Assembly: GCF_019656655.1 (NCBI RefSeq)
Contig: NZ_BPMV01000001.1
Location: forward strand, 744,001-808,000
Length of the DNA: 64,000 nucleotides
Reading direction: 5' to 3'
Origin: Tsukamurella sp. TY48
GTDB taxonomy: Bacteria; Actinomycetota; Actinomycetes; Mycobacteriales; Mycobacteriaceae
Shown here: piece after piece, positions 17,406 through 27,088 of the stretch
Numbering within the stretch: position 1 is the first letter of the stretch
How the letters are laid out: the number at the start of each line of letters is the position of its first letter
Notes under the pieces: model-generated
What the model saw: the letters and a program-made list of their open reading frames with translations, nothing else
The model's database searches: none
Told to the model about the DNA's origin: nothing
Program-made: the position numbers and the translations under genes

Positions 17406-19505
17406 ATGGCCAGCTACTTCGTCACGGGCGGGACCGGCTTCATCGGTCGCGCCGTGGTGGCACGCCTCGCCGCCGCCGACCGCGACGCCACGATCTACGT
17501 GCTGGTCCGTGATCAGTCGCTGCCCCGGTTCGAGCGCCTCATCGCCGATCTCGGCCACGAATCGGCACCCCAGGTGGTCCCGGTGGCCGGCGACGTCACC
17601 GCGCCCGGACTCGGCATCGCACCGGGCGATCTGCCCGAGCACGTGGACCACGTGATCCACCTCGCCGCCCTGTACGACATGGACGCCCCCGAGGAGGCGC
17701 AGCAGCTGACCAATGTCGAGGGCACCCGGAACGTGATCGAGGCCGCCCGCACGCTCGGCGCCACGCTGCACCACGTCTCCTCCCTCGCCGTGGCCGGCAA
17801 CTTCGAGGGCCGCTTCACCGAGACCGACTTCGATGTGGAGCAGGAGTTCCCCAGCCCGTACCACCGCACCAAGTTCGAGGCCGAGAAACTGGTGCGCGAG
17901 TCCGACGTGCCGTGGCAGGTGTACCGGCCGTCGATCGTGGTGGGCGATTCGGTGACCGGCGCCAGCGACAAGATCGACGGGCCGTACTACTTCTTCCCGT
18001 TCCTGCGGCTGATGGGCACCATCCCGCACCACCTGCGGGTCCCCTTCGCCAACCTCGGCTACACCAACATCGTGCCGGTCGATTTCGTGGCCGCGGCGCT
18101 GGTCGCACTCGTCACCGCACCGCAGGAACCGGGCACCGTGTACCACCTGGCCGACCCCAAGGGCCAGAGCATGACCACCGTGTACGACGCCGTCGCGCCC
18201 GCCTTCTCGGGGCCGAAGACGGTCTCGCTGCCGGGCGCGCCGCTCGGCGAGTTCGCCGCGCGGGTGGGCCGCCGCAACGAGGTGCGCGCCCTGCGCGACA
18301 CCGTGGCCCGGCAGCTGGGCATCCCGCCGTCGGTGCTCGACTACCCGTTCTTCAACACCCGCTTCGATTCCGCCGCGACGCATGCGGCACTGGACCGGCT
18401 CGGCGTGCGGCTGCCGCGGCTCAAGTCCTACGGCCCCCGCATCTTCCGGTACTGGGCCGAGCACCTCGATCCGTCCCGCAACCGGCGCGACGATCCGCGG
18501 GGACCGTTGGTGGGCAAGCACATCCTGCTCACGGGCGGCTCCTCGGGCATCGGCAAGGAGGCCGCGAAGCAGGCGGCCCGCAAGGGCGCCAACGTCTTCA
18601 TCGTGGCCCGCAAGCCGGAGGACCTGGCCGACGCGGTCGCGGAGATCGAGGCCGAACCGGGGGTGCCCGGCGTGCCGAAGGGCATCGTCCGCGCCTACCC
18701 CTGCGATGTGACCGATCCCGAGGCCGTGCGCACCACCGTGCAGCAGATCCTGGCCGAACACGGTCACGTGGACGTGTTGGTCAACAGCGCCGGCCGGTCG
18801 ATCCGGCGGGCCACCATCAACTCCGTCGACCGCGCCCACGACTACCAGCGCACCATGGCGGTGAACTACTTCGGCGCGGTGTACCTGATCCTGGAACTGT
18901 TGCCGCACATGAGCGCCCGCAAATCCGGCCACGTGGTGAACGTCTCGTCGATCGGCGTGCAGGTGCGGGGTCCGCGGTTCGCGGCGTACGTGGCGTCGAA
19001 GTCGGCGCTGGAGGCGTTCAGCGATATCACCGCGTCCGAGACCATGTCGGATCACGTGACCTTCACCAACATCCACATGCCGCTCACCCGCACACGGATG
19101 ATCGAGCCCACCGACGGCTACGACAACGCGATGGCGCTGCCCGTCGAGAAGGCCGGACAGATCGTGGTGCGCGCCATCGTCGAGCGGCCGCGGCGGATCG
19201 ACACCCCGCTGGGCACGCTCGCCCAGTTCGGACAGTTCCTCTCGCCGCGGATCTCCGCGGCCGCACAGCACCAGGGCTACCTGCTGTTCCCCGAATCCGC
19301 TGCGGCGGAGGGGCGCGAGCGGGGCGCCGAGGTGATCGAGGTGGAGGCGCCGCCCGCGCCCCGCGGGAAACTGGCCGCCACCAAGGACGGCGCGAAGGAC
19401 CTCTCGACCGCGGTCGCCAGCCCGCTGTTCGGGATCTCGGGCGATCAGGGCCTGCGCCGCATCGCCCGCAAGACGATCAACCGGCTGCCCGGCATCAACT
19501 GGTAG
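17406..19505 (+). CDS. Two-domain reductase: thioester-reductase-like SDR fused to classical SDR
   Basis: A 699-residue protein with two Rossmann domains. The N-terminal extended SDR domain begins with GGTGFIG (residues 8-14) and has YHRTK near residue 153, as in thioester and fatty acyl-CoA reductases. The C-terminal classical SDR domain begins with TGGSSGIG (about 376) and has YVASK near 528. The layout matches mycobacterial bifunctional fatty acyl-CoA reductases (AcrA1 type), which reduce acyl-CoA to alcohol in two steps. This supports a role in wax-ester or long-chain alcohol formation, although the exact reaction is inferred. Its last 11 bases overlap the AraC gene on the other strand. 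Confidence 0.85.
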   Translation: MASYFVTGGTGFIGRAVVARLAAADRDATIYVLVRDQSLPRFERLIADLGHESAPQVVPVAGDVTAPGLGIAPGDLPEHVDHVIHLAALYDMDAPEEAQQLTNVEGTRNVIEAARTLGATLHHVSSLAVAGNFEGRFTETDFDVEQEFPSPYHRTKFEAEKLVRESDVPWQVYRPSIVVGDSVTGASDKIDGPYYFFPFLRLMGTIPHHLRVPFANLGYTNIVPVDFVAAALVALVTAPQEPGTVYHLADPKGQSMTTVYDAVAPAFSGPKTVSLPGAPLGEFAARVGRRNEVRALRDTVARQLGIPPSVLDYPFFNTRFDSAATHAALDRLGVRLPRLKSYGPRIFRYWAEHLDPSRNRRDDPRGPLVGKHILLTGGSSGIGKEAAKQAARKGANVFIVARKPEDLADAVAEIEAEPGVPGVPKGIVRAYPCDVTDPEAVRTTVQQILAEHGHVDVLVNSAGRSIRRATINSVDRAHDYQRTMAVNYFGAVYLILELLPHMSARKSGHVVNVSSIGVQVRGPRFAAYVASKSALEAFSDITASETMSDHVTFTNIHMPLTRTRMIEPTDGYDNAMALPVEKAGQIVVRAIVERPRRIDTPLGTLAQFGQFLSPRISAAAQHQGYLLFPESAAAEGRERGAEVIEVEAPPAPRGKLAATKDGAKDLSTAVASPLFGISGDQGLRRIARKTINRLPGINW

Positions 19506-20145
19506 CGCGCAGTTCCCGCGGCGTGGTCCCGGTGAGCGCCCGCACCTCCCGGGTCAGGTGCGCCTGATCGGCGAAGCCCGCCGCCGCCGCGACCGCCGCC
19601 AGCGGACCACCGCCTCGGATCGCGGCCACGGCCCGCTGGAACCGCAGGATCCGCGCGAGCGTCTTGGGGCCGTAGCCGAAGGACCGCTGGGCCAGCCGGT
19701 GCAGGGCGCGCTCGCCGAGCCCCGCCTCGGATGCGATGGCGCTCACCGGGCGTCCCGCGCCGAGTCGCGCGGCGATGCCGGTGATCCGCGGATCCAGGTC
19801 GACCCCGTCCAGCAGGCTCGCCGCGATCTCCTCCGGATCGGCGGAGAGCACCATCCGGCGGTGCGGAAGCACCTCGGCGAGGGCGACCCGCGCGCCGGTG
19901 AGCTCGTCGGCGGCGAGGCCGAGCAGCTGCGGCAGCATCCCCGGCGGGAACCGCAGCCCGTCGATCCGCGCCCCGTCGTTCCCGGCCACTCGCGCCGCGA
20001 CGGCGTCCGGTCCGGCGACGATCGGCGCGCCGTCGATCACGATGACGTCCATGCAGCCGTCGGGCAGGATCAGCGCCGGTGCGGCACTGCCCGTCGAGCG
20101 CCAGCGGACCGCTCCGGGGATCGAGGCGGGCCGCTCGCTGTACAC
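19495..20145 (-). CDS. AraC-family transcriptional regulator
   Basis: A 216-residue regulator. The N-terminal half (PALILPDGCMDVIVIDG) is the DUF6597-type sensory domain. The C-terminal half carries two AraC helix-turn-helices, with FGYGPKTLARILRFQRAV and AAAAGFADQAHLTREVRALTGTTPREL as the characteristic second-helix region. The GTG at 20145 is a best guess; no better start lies in the open frame before it. It is divergent from the small VOC-family gene 60 bases away, so a regulator-target pair is likely. The inducer is unknown. Confidence 0.82.
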   Translation of the reverse strand: MYSERPASIPGAVRWRSTGSAAPALILPDGCMDVIVIDGAPIVAGPDAVAARVAGNDGARIDGLRFPPGMLPQLLGLAADELTGARVALAEVLPHRRMVLSADPEEIAASLLDGVDLDPRITGIAARLGAGRPVSAIASEAGLGERALHRLAQRSFGYGPKTLARILRFQRAVAAIRGGGPLAAVAAAAGFADQAHLTREVRALTGTTPRELRATS

Positions 20146-20205
20146 CCCTCGAGTATGTCCGAAACGTTCAAGACCGCGGGCGGTCGCGGCGAATACGGTG
20201 CTGCC

Positions 20206-20598
20206 ATGACTGAACGACTGCGTTTCGACGCCATCGGTATGGTGACCGAAGATCTCGCCGCCTCCCTCGCCTTCTACCGCCGCCTGGGCCTGGACATCCC
20301 CGACGGTGCCGAGCACGAGCCGCACGTCGAGGCCCTCCTGCCCGGCGGGATCCGCCTGATGTGGGACAGCGTGGACGTGATCCGCACGATGGAACCCGAT
20401 TGGGTCAAGCAGCCCGGGCAGAACGCCACGTTGTGCGTGCGGTGCGCCGCACCGGCGGTGGTCGACGAGGTGCACGCCGAACTCGTCGCCGCCGGAAGTC
20501 CCAGTGCCATGGAACCTTTCGACGCACCGTGGAACCAGCGGTACGCCGCCGTCGAGGATCCGGACGGGTACCAGGTGCAGCTCTTCGCCGACCAGTAG
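20206..20598 (+). CDS. VOC (glyoxalase/bleomycin-resistance fold) family protein
   Basis: A 130-residue single VOC domain: MTERLRFDAIGMVTEDLAAS starts the first beta-alpha-beta unit, and AAVEDPDGYQVQLF ends the second with the metal-site glutamine/phenylalanine region. The family includes glyoxalase I, dioxygenases and drug-binding proteins, and nothing here fixes which. An in-frame ATG at 20155 would add 17 residues but lacks family similarity. It is probably controlled by the divergent AraC gene. The aldehyde dehydrogenase gene follows 82 bases later on the same strand. Confidence 0.82.
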   Translation: MTERLRFDAIGMVTEDLAASLAFYRRLGLDIPDGAEHEPHVEALLPGGIRLMWDSVDVIRTMEPDWVKQPGQNATLCVRCAAPAVVDEVHAELVAAGSPSAMEPFDAPWNQRYAAVEDPDGYQVQLFADQ

Positions 20599-20680
20599 CA
20601 CGGACAACCACCCACCGTTCGCCGCGGACGCCTATCGTTGGGAGCGAACCCGTTCCGTCCCCCACGAGGAGATCCCGAAG

Positions 20681-22033
20681 ATGGTCGACGTCCAGTACGC
20701 AGTCACGAACCCGGCGACCGGTGAGGTGCTCGAGACCTACCCCACCGCCGAGCCCGCCGAGATCGAAGCCGCCCTGGCCGCGGCCTCGCACGCGGCGCGC
20801 ACGTGGCCCCTGGAGTCGACGGTGGCCGATCGCGCCGCGCTGGTTCGCCGCGTCGCGGAACTGCACACCGAGCGCCGGCAGATGCTGGCCGAGATCATCC
20901 ACCGCGAGATGGGCAAGCCCATGGAGGACGCCCTCGGCGAGGTCGACTTCTCGGCGGCGATCTACACCTACTACGCCGACAACGCCGAGCAGCTGCTCGC
21001 CGACCAGCCGGTGCCGCTGCTGGAGGGCGACGGTTCCGCGGTGATCCGGCGCGGCCCGATCGGCGTGCTGCTGGGCATCATGCCGTGGAACTTCCCCTAC
21101 TACCAGGTGGCCCGGTTCGCCGGACCGAACCTGGCCGCCGGCAACACGATCCTGCTCAAGCACGCGCCGCAGTGCCCGGAGTCGGCCGAGGCGATGCAGC
21201 TGATCTTCAACGAGGCGGGGCTGCCGTCCGGCGCGTACGTGAACATCCGCGCCACCAACGAGCAGGCCGCCGAGATCATCGCCGACCCCCGGGTGGCGGC
21301 GGTCTCGCTGACGGGCTCCGAGCGGGCCGGCGCCGCCGTGGCCGAGGTGGCCGGGCGGAACCTGAAGAAGTGCGTGCTGGAACTGGGCGGCTCGGACCCG
21401 TTCATCCTGCTGTCCACCGACGATCTGGACGCCACCGTCGATTCCGCGGTCGCGGCCCGCCTGGACAACACCGGGCAGTCCTGCAACGCGGCGAAGCGGT
21501 TCATCGTGGCCGGCGATCTGTACGACGACTTCCTGGCCAAGTTCACCGAGAAGATCCTGGCCGCCACCGATTCCATCGCCCCGCTCTCGTCCGAGCGGGC
21601 CGCGGAGAACCTGGAGAAGCAGCTCGCGGAGGCCGTGACCGGCGGCGCGAAGCTCGTGATCGTGGGCGAGCGGCGCGGCGCCCACTTCCCGCCCGCGGTG
21701 CTCACCGGTGTCACCGAGGACAACCCGGCGTTCCGGCAGGAGCTGTTCGGCCCGGTGGCCACCGTGTACCGGGTGGAGGGCGAGGCGGAGGCCGTCGCGC
21801 TGGCCAACGACACCCCGTTCGGCCTGGGCTCCTACGTCTTCACCACCGACGCCGAGCAGGCCGCCCGGATCGCCGACCGCATCGAGGCCGGCATGGTCTT
21901 CGTCAACGGCGTGCTCGCCGAAGGCGCCGAGCTGCCCTTCGGCGGCATCAAGCGCTCGGGTTTCGGCCGCGAGATGGGCCCGCTGGGCATCGAGGAGTTC
22001 CTCAACAAGAAGCTCATCCGCACGGTCAAGTAA
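20681..22033 (+). CDS. NAD(P)-dependent aldehyde dehydrogenase (succinate-semialdehyde dehydrogenase type)
   Basis: A 450-residue aldehyde dehydrogenase. PWNFPYYQVARFAGPNLAAGN is the cofactor-site signature of the succinate-semialdehyde group. The general-base glutamate is in LELGGSDPF (about residue 233), and the catalytic cysteine in NTGQSCNAAKRF (about 267). It is slightly shorter than the typical 455-490. It oxidises an aldehyde to the acid; succinate semialdehyde is the most likely substrate from the subfamily signature only. The ribosome-binding site GAGGAG is 10 bases before the ATG. It is convergent with the SRAP gene, 6 bases apart. Confidence 0.88.
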   Translation: MVDVQYAVTNPATGEVLETYPTAEPAEIEAALAAASHAARTWPLESTVADRAALVRRVAELHTERRQMLAEIIHREMGKPMEDALGEVDFSAAIYTYYADNAEQLLADQPVPLLEGDGSAVIRRGPIGVLLGIMPWNFPYYQVARFAGPNLAAGNTILLKHAPQCPESAEAMQLIFNEAGLPSGAYVNIRATNEQAAEIIADPRVAAVSLTGSERAGAAVAEVAGRNLKKCVLELGGSDPFILLSTDDLDATVDSAVAARLDNTGQSCNAAKRFIVAGDLYDDFLAKFTEKILAATDSIAPLSSERAAENLEKQLAEAVTGGAKLVIVGERRGAHFPPAVLTGVTEDNPAFRQELFGPVATVYRVEGEAEAVALANDTPFGLGSYVFTTDAEQAARIADRIEAGMVFVNGVLAEGAELPFGGIKRSGFGREMGPLGIEEFLNKKLIRTVK

Positions 22034-22039
22034 GCGGGA

Positions 22040-22804
22040 TCAGAGCAGGCTGAGCTGGCCCGGTTCGCTGCCCGGCTCGGCCCGCTCGATCAGCGCGGGG
22101 CCGTCGTTCTTCACGGAGTTCACCAGCGCCGATACCGGGCGGATCTCGATCCGCTCGGCCACGTCGAGCCCGGGCGGCAGCAGCAGGCCCGGGTCGGCGG
22201 GGCCGTCGGGATTGAGCCACTCGTCGAACAGGTCGGGGGTGAGCACGAGCGGCATCCGGTCGTGCACCTCGCGCAGCGGACCCACGGCCTCGGTGGTGAG
22301 CACCGTGGCCGACAGGGTGGGCGGCACATCGAGCCCGGCGCCCTGCGGCCGCCACACCGACCACAGGCCCGCGATGTACATCCGGGTGCCGTCGACCGGG
22401 GTGAGGTACATCGGCTGCTTGCGCGGCTTCTTCACCACCTCGGGATCCTCCAGCAGCTGCCACTCGTACCAGCCGTCCATCGGGATCAGGCAGCGCTTGT
22501 TCTTCACCGCCGTGCGGAAGGCCGGCTTCTCGGCCACCGATTCGGCGCGGGCGTTGAACAGCGGCGGGCCGCTGAGCGTCTTCTGCCAGGACGGCAGCAG
22601 TCCCCAGCGCACGGTGCGCAGCCGCCGGGTGGCGGGCTCGTCGGGCTGCTCGCGCGAGTGCCGGGCCACGACGGCGACCACGTTCGTCGTCGGGGCCACG
22701 TTGTAGCCGGGCACGTCCAGCTCGGTGCCCTCGGTCTCATCGACGGCGTCGATCTCCGCCGCCAGCAGCGCCGGATCGGTGGTCACGGCGTACCGTCCGC
22801 ACAT
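22040..22804 (-). CDS. SRAP-family abasic-site DNA-protein crosslinking protein (YedK/HMCES-like)
   Basis: A 254-residue SRAP protein. MCGRYAV puts the catalytic cysteine at position 2, exposed after Met removal, where it links to abasic sites in single-stranded DNA. The other family blocks follow in order: FNARAESVAEKPAF, PMDGWYEW and LREVHDRMPLVL with the active histidine. The M. tuberculosis counterpart is Rv3226c, next to aroA as here. Its ATG directly follows the soxR stop without any gap, so the two genes are co-transcribed. Confidence 0.93.
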   Translation of the reverse strand: MCGRYAVTTDPALLAAEIDAVDETEGTELDVPGYNVAPTTNVVAVVARHSREQPDEPATRRLRTVRWGLLPSWQKTLSGPPLFNARAESVAEKPAFRTAVKNKRCLIPMDGWYEWQLLEDPEVVKKPRKQPMYLTPVDGTRMYIAGLWSVWRPQGAGLDVPPTLSATVLTTEAVGPLREVHDRMPLVLTPDLFDEWLNPDGPADPGLLLPPGLDVAERIEIRPVSALVNSVKNDGPALIERAEPGSEPGQLSLL

Positions 22805-23260
22805 CTACTGCTCCTCGAAGCTGTCGAAGACGCGGCGCGGCCCCGCGCCGGTGGTGGCGAGCGCATCGTGCGGGTTGGCCAGCGAACACGAGGCCATCGA
22901 CAGGCAGCCGCAGCCGATGCAGTCGGTGAGGTTGTCGCGCAGCCGGGTGAGCTCGTCGATGCGGTGCGAGAGGTCGCTGTGCCAGTGCCGGGACAGGCGC
23001 TCCCAGTCCTTCTTGGTGGGCGTGCGGCCGTCGGGCAGGGTGGCGAGCGCCTCGCGGATGGTGGCGAGCGGGATCCCCACGCGGTGGCTGATCCGGATGA
23101 AGGCCACCCGGCGCAGCGTCTCGCGGGAGAAGCGGCGCTGATTGCCGGTGGTGCGCCGCGAGGTGATCAGGCCCTCGCGCTCGTAGAAGTGCAGCGCGGA
23201 CACCGCCACGCCGCTGCGCGCGGCGAGCTGACCCACGCTGAATTCCCGGGTGGATTCCAC
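22805..23260 (-). CDS. soxR: SoxR-type [2Fe-2S] MerR-family regulator
   Basis: A 151-residue MerR-family protein. The N-terminal helix-turn-helix reads SVGQLAARSGVAVSALHFYE and a dimerisation helix follows. The SoxR cluster motif C114-x2-C117-x-C119-x5-C125 (CIGCGCLSMASC) is complete. In actinobacteria SoxR senses redox-cycling compounds and controls a few oxidoreductases or transporters. Its gene is immediately upstream of the SRAP gene with zero spacing, which links a redox sensor to a DNA-repair protein in one transcript. No sox-box-like palindrome was found in the short upstream gap. Confidence 0.92.
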   Translation of the reverse strand: MESTREFSVGQLAARSGVAVSALHFYEREGLITSRRTTGNQRRFSRETLRRVAFIRISHRVGIPLATIREALATLPDGRTPTKKDWERLSRHWHSDLSHRIDELTRLRDNLTDCIGCGCLSMASCSLANPHDALATTGAGPRRVFDSFEEQ

Positions 23261-23292
23261 CCCGCCAGCCTACCTGGACAAAGGTTCAGGGA

Positions 23293-24150
23293 TCAGCGTG
23301 CGGCGGGCTTCGGTGCCGCCGACGACGCCGGAGCCGGGGCCGGCTTGGGGGCCGGAGCGGGAGCGGGCTTCGCCGACGGGGCGGCCGGTGCGCCCGGCTT
23401 GGCCGACGGGGCCGCGCTCGCCGGGGCGGGGGCGGGCTTCGCCGTGGGCTCCGGCGGCTTCTTGATGATGGCGATCTGCGTGGTCAGCAGGTCGACCGCC
23501 ACCTGATCGTCGGCACCGATGTACGGCGAGGGCTCCCGCGACTCCTTGCCGCCGCGCAGCGACATGGTGACGCCGTTGACCACGGCGGTGTACTGCCGCG
23601 AGGTGAGGTACTGCACCTGGGTGCCGCGCTTGGACTTCTGCACGAACTCCAGGCCCAGTCCATCGGGGGCACCCGTCACGGCGATGGTGCGCACGCTGAC
23701 CTCGTTGACGATGTCGCCGGTGATCGCCTTGAAGGTGCCGCACTTGGGGAGCGCGGCGCGCTGCGGCGCCAGATCGACGGCGAACTTCGAGACCACCATC
23801 GACCAGGTGGTGCCGCGCACCGAACCGTTGATCTGCGCGGTGTCCGTGCCCTTGGGGATCGGGAAGCCCGCGTACAGCGCCTTGCACTCGGCGGGTTCGA
23901 CGCGCGCGGAGTTCAGGGTGGCCCAGGCGGCGTTCCAGCCGGCGGCGGCACCGGAGAGCACGGCGCCGGAGAAGTTCACCGAATCCGGGAGGTTGCCCGA
24001 ACCGATCACCAATTCGCCGGCCGAGTTCTTGGGCGGCTCCACCGGCTTCGGCGGCTCCGCACCTGCGGACGGCGCGAGAACGGCCGTGGCGGCGGCCACG
24101 GCGGCGGCAGCGGCGACTGCCCTGCCCACGGACGAACGAGTGCGCTTCAT
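23293..24150 (-). CDS. Secreted protein with Ala/Pro/Lys-rich tail, function unknown
   Basis: A 285-residue exported protein. A basic N-terminus (MKRTRSSVGR) and an alanine-rich hydrophobic core end at SAGAEPP, a Sec signal peptidase site near residue 32. The middle 170 residues are globular with two cysteines (PAECKALYAG and LPKCGTFK) that could pair. This is loosely like mycobacterial sensor-type extracellular domains. The last 50 residues are low-complexity Ala-Pro-Lys repeats, as in cell-wall-spanning tails. The ATG at 24150 has GGGAGA in front of it. It stands between soxR and the divergent aroA. Confidence 0.75.
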   Translation of the reverse strand: MKRTRSSVGRAVAAAAAVAAATAVLAPSAGAEPPKPVEPPKNSAGELVIGSGNLPDSVNFSGAVLSGAAAGWNAAWATLNSARVEPAECKALYAGFPIPKGTDTAQINGSVRGTTWSMVVSKFAVDLAPQRAALPKCGTFKAITGDIVNEVSVRTIAVTGAPDGLGLEFVQKSKRGTQVQYLTSRQYTAVVNGVTMSLRGGKESREPSPYIGADDQVAVDLLTTQIAIIKKPPEPTAKPAPAPASAAPSAKPGAPAAPSAKPAPAPAPKPAPAPASSAAPKPAAR

Positions 24151-24242
24151 TTTCGAGGTCTCCCGGCGGTGTATCTGCAGCGTCTTTCTGCCGAGCAAGG
24201 TAGCACGGAGGTCAGGCCACCCTCATGTGCAAGGATGAGCTG

Positions 24243-25514
24243 GTGGAGCGGTTGGAGCTATGGAATGCGCCCCTCGCATCGGGTCCGGTGACGGGCACCG
24301 TCGGGCTGCCCGGCTCGAAATCGATCACCAACCGCGCGTACATCCTTGCGGCGCAGGCATCGTCGGCCTCGACGCTGACCAACACGTTGCGCAGTCGCGA
24401 CACCGACCTGATGGCCGGGGCGCTCTCCGCACTGGGCGCCAACGTGAACTTCGTTACTGACACCACGGTTACCGTGACCGGCGGCCCCCTGCACGGCGGC
24501 GCGGTGGACTGCGGCCTGGCCGGCACCGTGATGCGCTTCCTGCCCCCGCTCGCCGCCGGGGCGCGCGGCACCTCCCGGTTCGACGGTGACCCGCAGGCCC
24601 GGGTCCGGCCGCTGGGCACCGTGCTCGACGCACTGCGCGGGCTGGGCGCCCGGATCGACGGCGACGCACTGCCCTTCACGGTGCACGGCGACGGACCGAT
24701 CCGCGGCGGCGCCGTGACCATCGACGCGTCGGCGAGCTCGCAGTTCGTCTCCGGCCTACTGCTGAGCGGGCCGAGCTTCGCCGAGGGCGTCACCGTGCAC
24801 CACGACGGCAAGCCCGTGCCGTCGATGCCGCACATCGAGATGACCGTCGACATGCTGCGCGCCGCGGGTGCCGAGGTGGACACCTCCGAGGCGAACACCT
24901 GGCGCGTGGCGCCGGGCGGGCTGCGCGGGCACGACTGGACCGTGGAACCGGACCTGTCCAACGCCACCGTCTTCCTCGCGGCCGCCGCGGTGACCGGCGG
25001 CGCCGTGACGGTGCCGCACTGGAATCCGCAGTCCACCCAGCCCGGCGTGCAGTTCGCGGACATCCTCGCCGAGATGGGCGCCCGGGTGACCCACGCCGAC
25101 GGTGCGCTCACCGCCACCGGCACCGGCACGCTGCACGGCGTGGACTGGGACCTGCGCGACATCGGCGAGCTCACGCCCACCGTCGCGGCGCTGGCCGCGC
25201 TCGCGGACTCCCCGTCGCACCTGCGGGGCATCGCCCACCTGCGCGGCCACGAGACCGACCGGCTGGCCGCCCTCACCGCGGAGATCACCGCGCTCGGCGG
25301 CCGCTGCACCGAGACCGAGGACGGCCTCACCATCGAACCCGCCGCACTGCACGGCGGCGTCTGGCACAGCTACGCCGACCACCGGATGGCCACCGCCGGG
25401 GCGATCCTGGGCCTGGTCACCGAGGGCGTGCAGGTGGAGGACATCGGCACCACCGCCAAGACGATGCCCGACTTCCCCGCCCTGTGGCACGCACTCCTGG
25501 ACGGTCGATCCTGA
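24243..25514 (+). CDS. aroA: 3-phosphoshikimate 1-carboxyvinyltransferase (EPSP synthase)
   Basis: A 423-residue EPSP synthase of the shikimate pathway, which joins shikimate-3-phosphate and phosphoenolpyruvate. Family blocks in order are [11 protein letters not shown] near the N-terminus, [37 protein letters not shown] and [12 protein letters not shown]. The GTG at 24243 is preferred: AAGGA lies 7 bases before it, whereas the ATG at 24225 has no such site and would add six unmatched residues. rsgA overlaps its 3' end by 31 bases, the same pairing as Rv3227-Rv3228. Confidence 0.94.
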   Translation: MERLELWNAPLASGPVTGTVGLPGSKSITNRAYILAAQASSASTLTNTLRSRDTDLMAGALSALGANVNFVTDTTVTVTGGPLHGGAVDCGLAGTVMRFLPPLAAGARGTSRFDGDPQARVRPLGTVLDALRGLGARIDGDALPFTVHGDGPIRGGAVTIDASASSQFVSGLLLSGPSFAEGVTVHHDGKPVPSMPHIEMTVDMLRAAGAEVDTSEANTWRVAPGGLRGHDWTVEPDLSNATVFLAAAAVTGGAVTVPHWNPQSTQPGVQFADILAEMGARVTHADGALTATGTGTLHGVDWDLRDIGELTPTVAALAALADSPSHLRGIAHLRGHETDRLAALTAEITALGGRCTETEDGLTIEPAALHGGVWHSYADHRMATAGAILGLVTEGVQVEDIGTTAKTMPDFPALWHALLDGRS

Positions 25515-26503
25515 GCAAGCGCGAATACGACGAGACCGATGTCCGGGTGCGCCCGGGCAAGAGCAGTCGGCCGCGCACCAAGAACCGCCCCGACCACAGC
25601 GACGCGGCCACCGCGATGGTGGTCTCGGTGGACCGCGGCCGCTGGGGCTGCGCCCTCGACGGCGACCCGGACCGCATCATCACCGCCATGCGCGCCCGGG
25701 AACTGGGCCGCTCCCCCATCGTGGTGGGCGATTCCGTGGGCGTGGTGGGCGATCTGTCCGGCCGCAAGGACACCCTCGCCCGGATCGTGCGGGTGGACGA
25801 GCGGAAGACGGTGCTGCGCCGCACCGCCGACGACACCGACCCGTACGAGCGGATCGTGGTGGCCAACGCCGAGCAACTGCTGATCGTGACCGCCCTGGCC
25901 GATCCGCCGCCGCGCACCGGCTTCGTGGAGCGCACGCTGATCGCCGCCTACGCCGGCGGTCTGACCCCGGTGCTGTGCCTGACCAAGAACGACCTCGCCG
26001 ACGCGGACGAGTTCACCGCCGCGTTCGCCGACCTCGACCTGCAGGTGCTGCTCGCCGGGCGGGGCGATCCGATCGACGAGGCCCGCGATCTGCTCACCGG
26101 GAAGGTGACGGCCCTGATCGGGCACAGCGGCGTCGGCAAATCGACCCTGGTCAACCGGCTCGTGCCCGATGCGAACCGGGCCACCGGCGTGGTCTCCGGG
26201 GTCGGGAAGGGGCGGCACACCTCCACCCAGTCGGTGGCGCTGTGGCTGCCCGACGGCGGGTGGGTGGTGGACACCCCCGGCATCCGCAGCTTCGGCCTCG
26301 CCCACATCTCCACCGACGACGTGATCGCCGCCTTCCCGGACCTCGCGGAGGCCACCGCCGACTGCCCGCGCGGCTGCACCCACCTGGGGCCGCCCGCCGA
26401 CCCGGAGTGCGCCCTCGATCAGCTCGAGGGCACCGCGCACCGTCGGGCGATGGCGGTCCGTGCCCTGCTCACGGACATGGCCGCCACGCCCGACTGGGCC
26501 TGA
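25484..26503 (+). CDS. rsgA: Ribosome small-subunit-dependent GTPase RsgA
   Basis: A 339-residue circularly permuted GTPase that matures the 30S subunit. The OB-fold is N-terminal. The permuted order is then [10 protein letters not shown] (G4) before GHSGVGKST (G1, about residue 213) and [10 protein letters not shown] (G3). The zinc-binding segment [17 protein letters not shown] is C-terminal. The family N-terminus [13 protein letters not shown] begins a few residues inside. The only ordinary start is the GTG at 25484, within aroA; a CTG at 25511 that overlaps the aroA stop would fit the family better. Confidence 0.93.
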   Translation: MARTPGRSILSKREYDETDVRVRPGKSSRPRTKNRPDHSDAATAMVVSVDRGRWGCALDGDPDRIITAMRARELGRSPIVVGDSVGVVGDLSGRKDTLARIVRVDERKTVLRRTADDTDPYERIVVANAEQLLIVTALADPPPRTGFVERTLIAAYAGGLTPVLCLTKNDLADADEFTAAFADLDLQVLLAGRGDPIDEARDLLTGKVTALIGHSGVGKSTLVNRLVPDANRATGVVSGVGKGRHTSTQSVALWLPDGGWVVDTPGIRSFGLAHISTDDVIAAFPDLAEATADCPRGCTHLGPPADPECALDQLEGTAHRRAMAVRALLTDMAATPDWA

Positions 26504-26504
26504 G

Positions 26505-27041
26505 CTAGGCGCTCGCGCGCTTGGGCAGCTTCCAGCCCGGCCGCGGGAAGTGGCAGGTGTAGCCGTCCGGGTACTTCTCCAGGTAGTCCTGGTGCTCCGG
26601 CTCGGCCTGCCAGAACGGTCCCGGCGCCTCGATCGTGGTGACCGCCTTGCCCGGCCACAGGCCCGAGGCGTCGACGTCGGCGATCGTCTCGCGGGCGATC
26701 TCCTCCTGCTCCGCGCTCAGCGGGAAGATCGCCGAGCGGTAGCTGGAGCCGATGTCGTTGCCCTGCCGGTCCTTCGTGGACGGATCGTGGATCTGGAAGA
26801 AGAACTCCAGGATGTTCCGGTAGTCGGTGGCCTTCGGATCGAAGACGATCTCGACGGCCTCGGCGTGACCGGGATGGTTGCGGTAGGTGGCGTTCGGGTT
26901 GGTGCCACCGGTGTAGCCGACGCGCGTCGCGAGGACGCCGGGCTGCCGGCGGATCAGGTCCTGCATGCCCCAGAAGCAGCCGCCCGCGAGGACGGCGGTC
27001 TCGGTGCCTTCGGTGGTGGTGATGGTGCCGGTGTCGGTCAT
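26505..27041 (-). CDS. msrA: Peptide-methionine (S)-S-oxide reductase MsrA
   Basis: A 178-residue MsrA. GCFWG at residues 21-25 carries the catalytic Cys22, and [12 protein letters not shown] and the HAEAVEI segment complete the active site. It repairs oxidised methionine, using thioredoxin or mycothiol-linked reductants. A GGAAT-N18-GTT promoter lies 48 bases before the ATG, the same distance as at sigE. The gene is therefore probably under the thiol-stress sigma factor SigH, whose own gene is in this window. It is convergent with rsgA (1 base between stops). Confidence 0.94.
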   Translation of the reverse strand: MTDTGTITTTEGTETAVLAGGCFWGMQDLIRRQPGVLATRVGYTGGTNPNATYRNHPGHAEAVEIVFDPKATDYRNILEFFFQIHDPSTKDRQGNDIGSSYRSAIFPLSAEQEEIARETIADVDASGLWPGKAVTTIEAPGPFWQAEPEHQDYLEKYPDGYTCHFPRPGWKLPKRASA

Positions 27042-27088
27042 GAGCTCCCTCTCCGGCGGCCCGATCGGGTTCTGCCGCCGACTACTCC

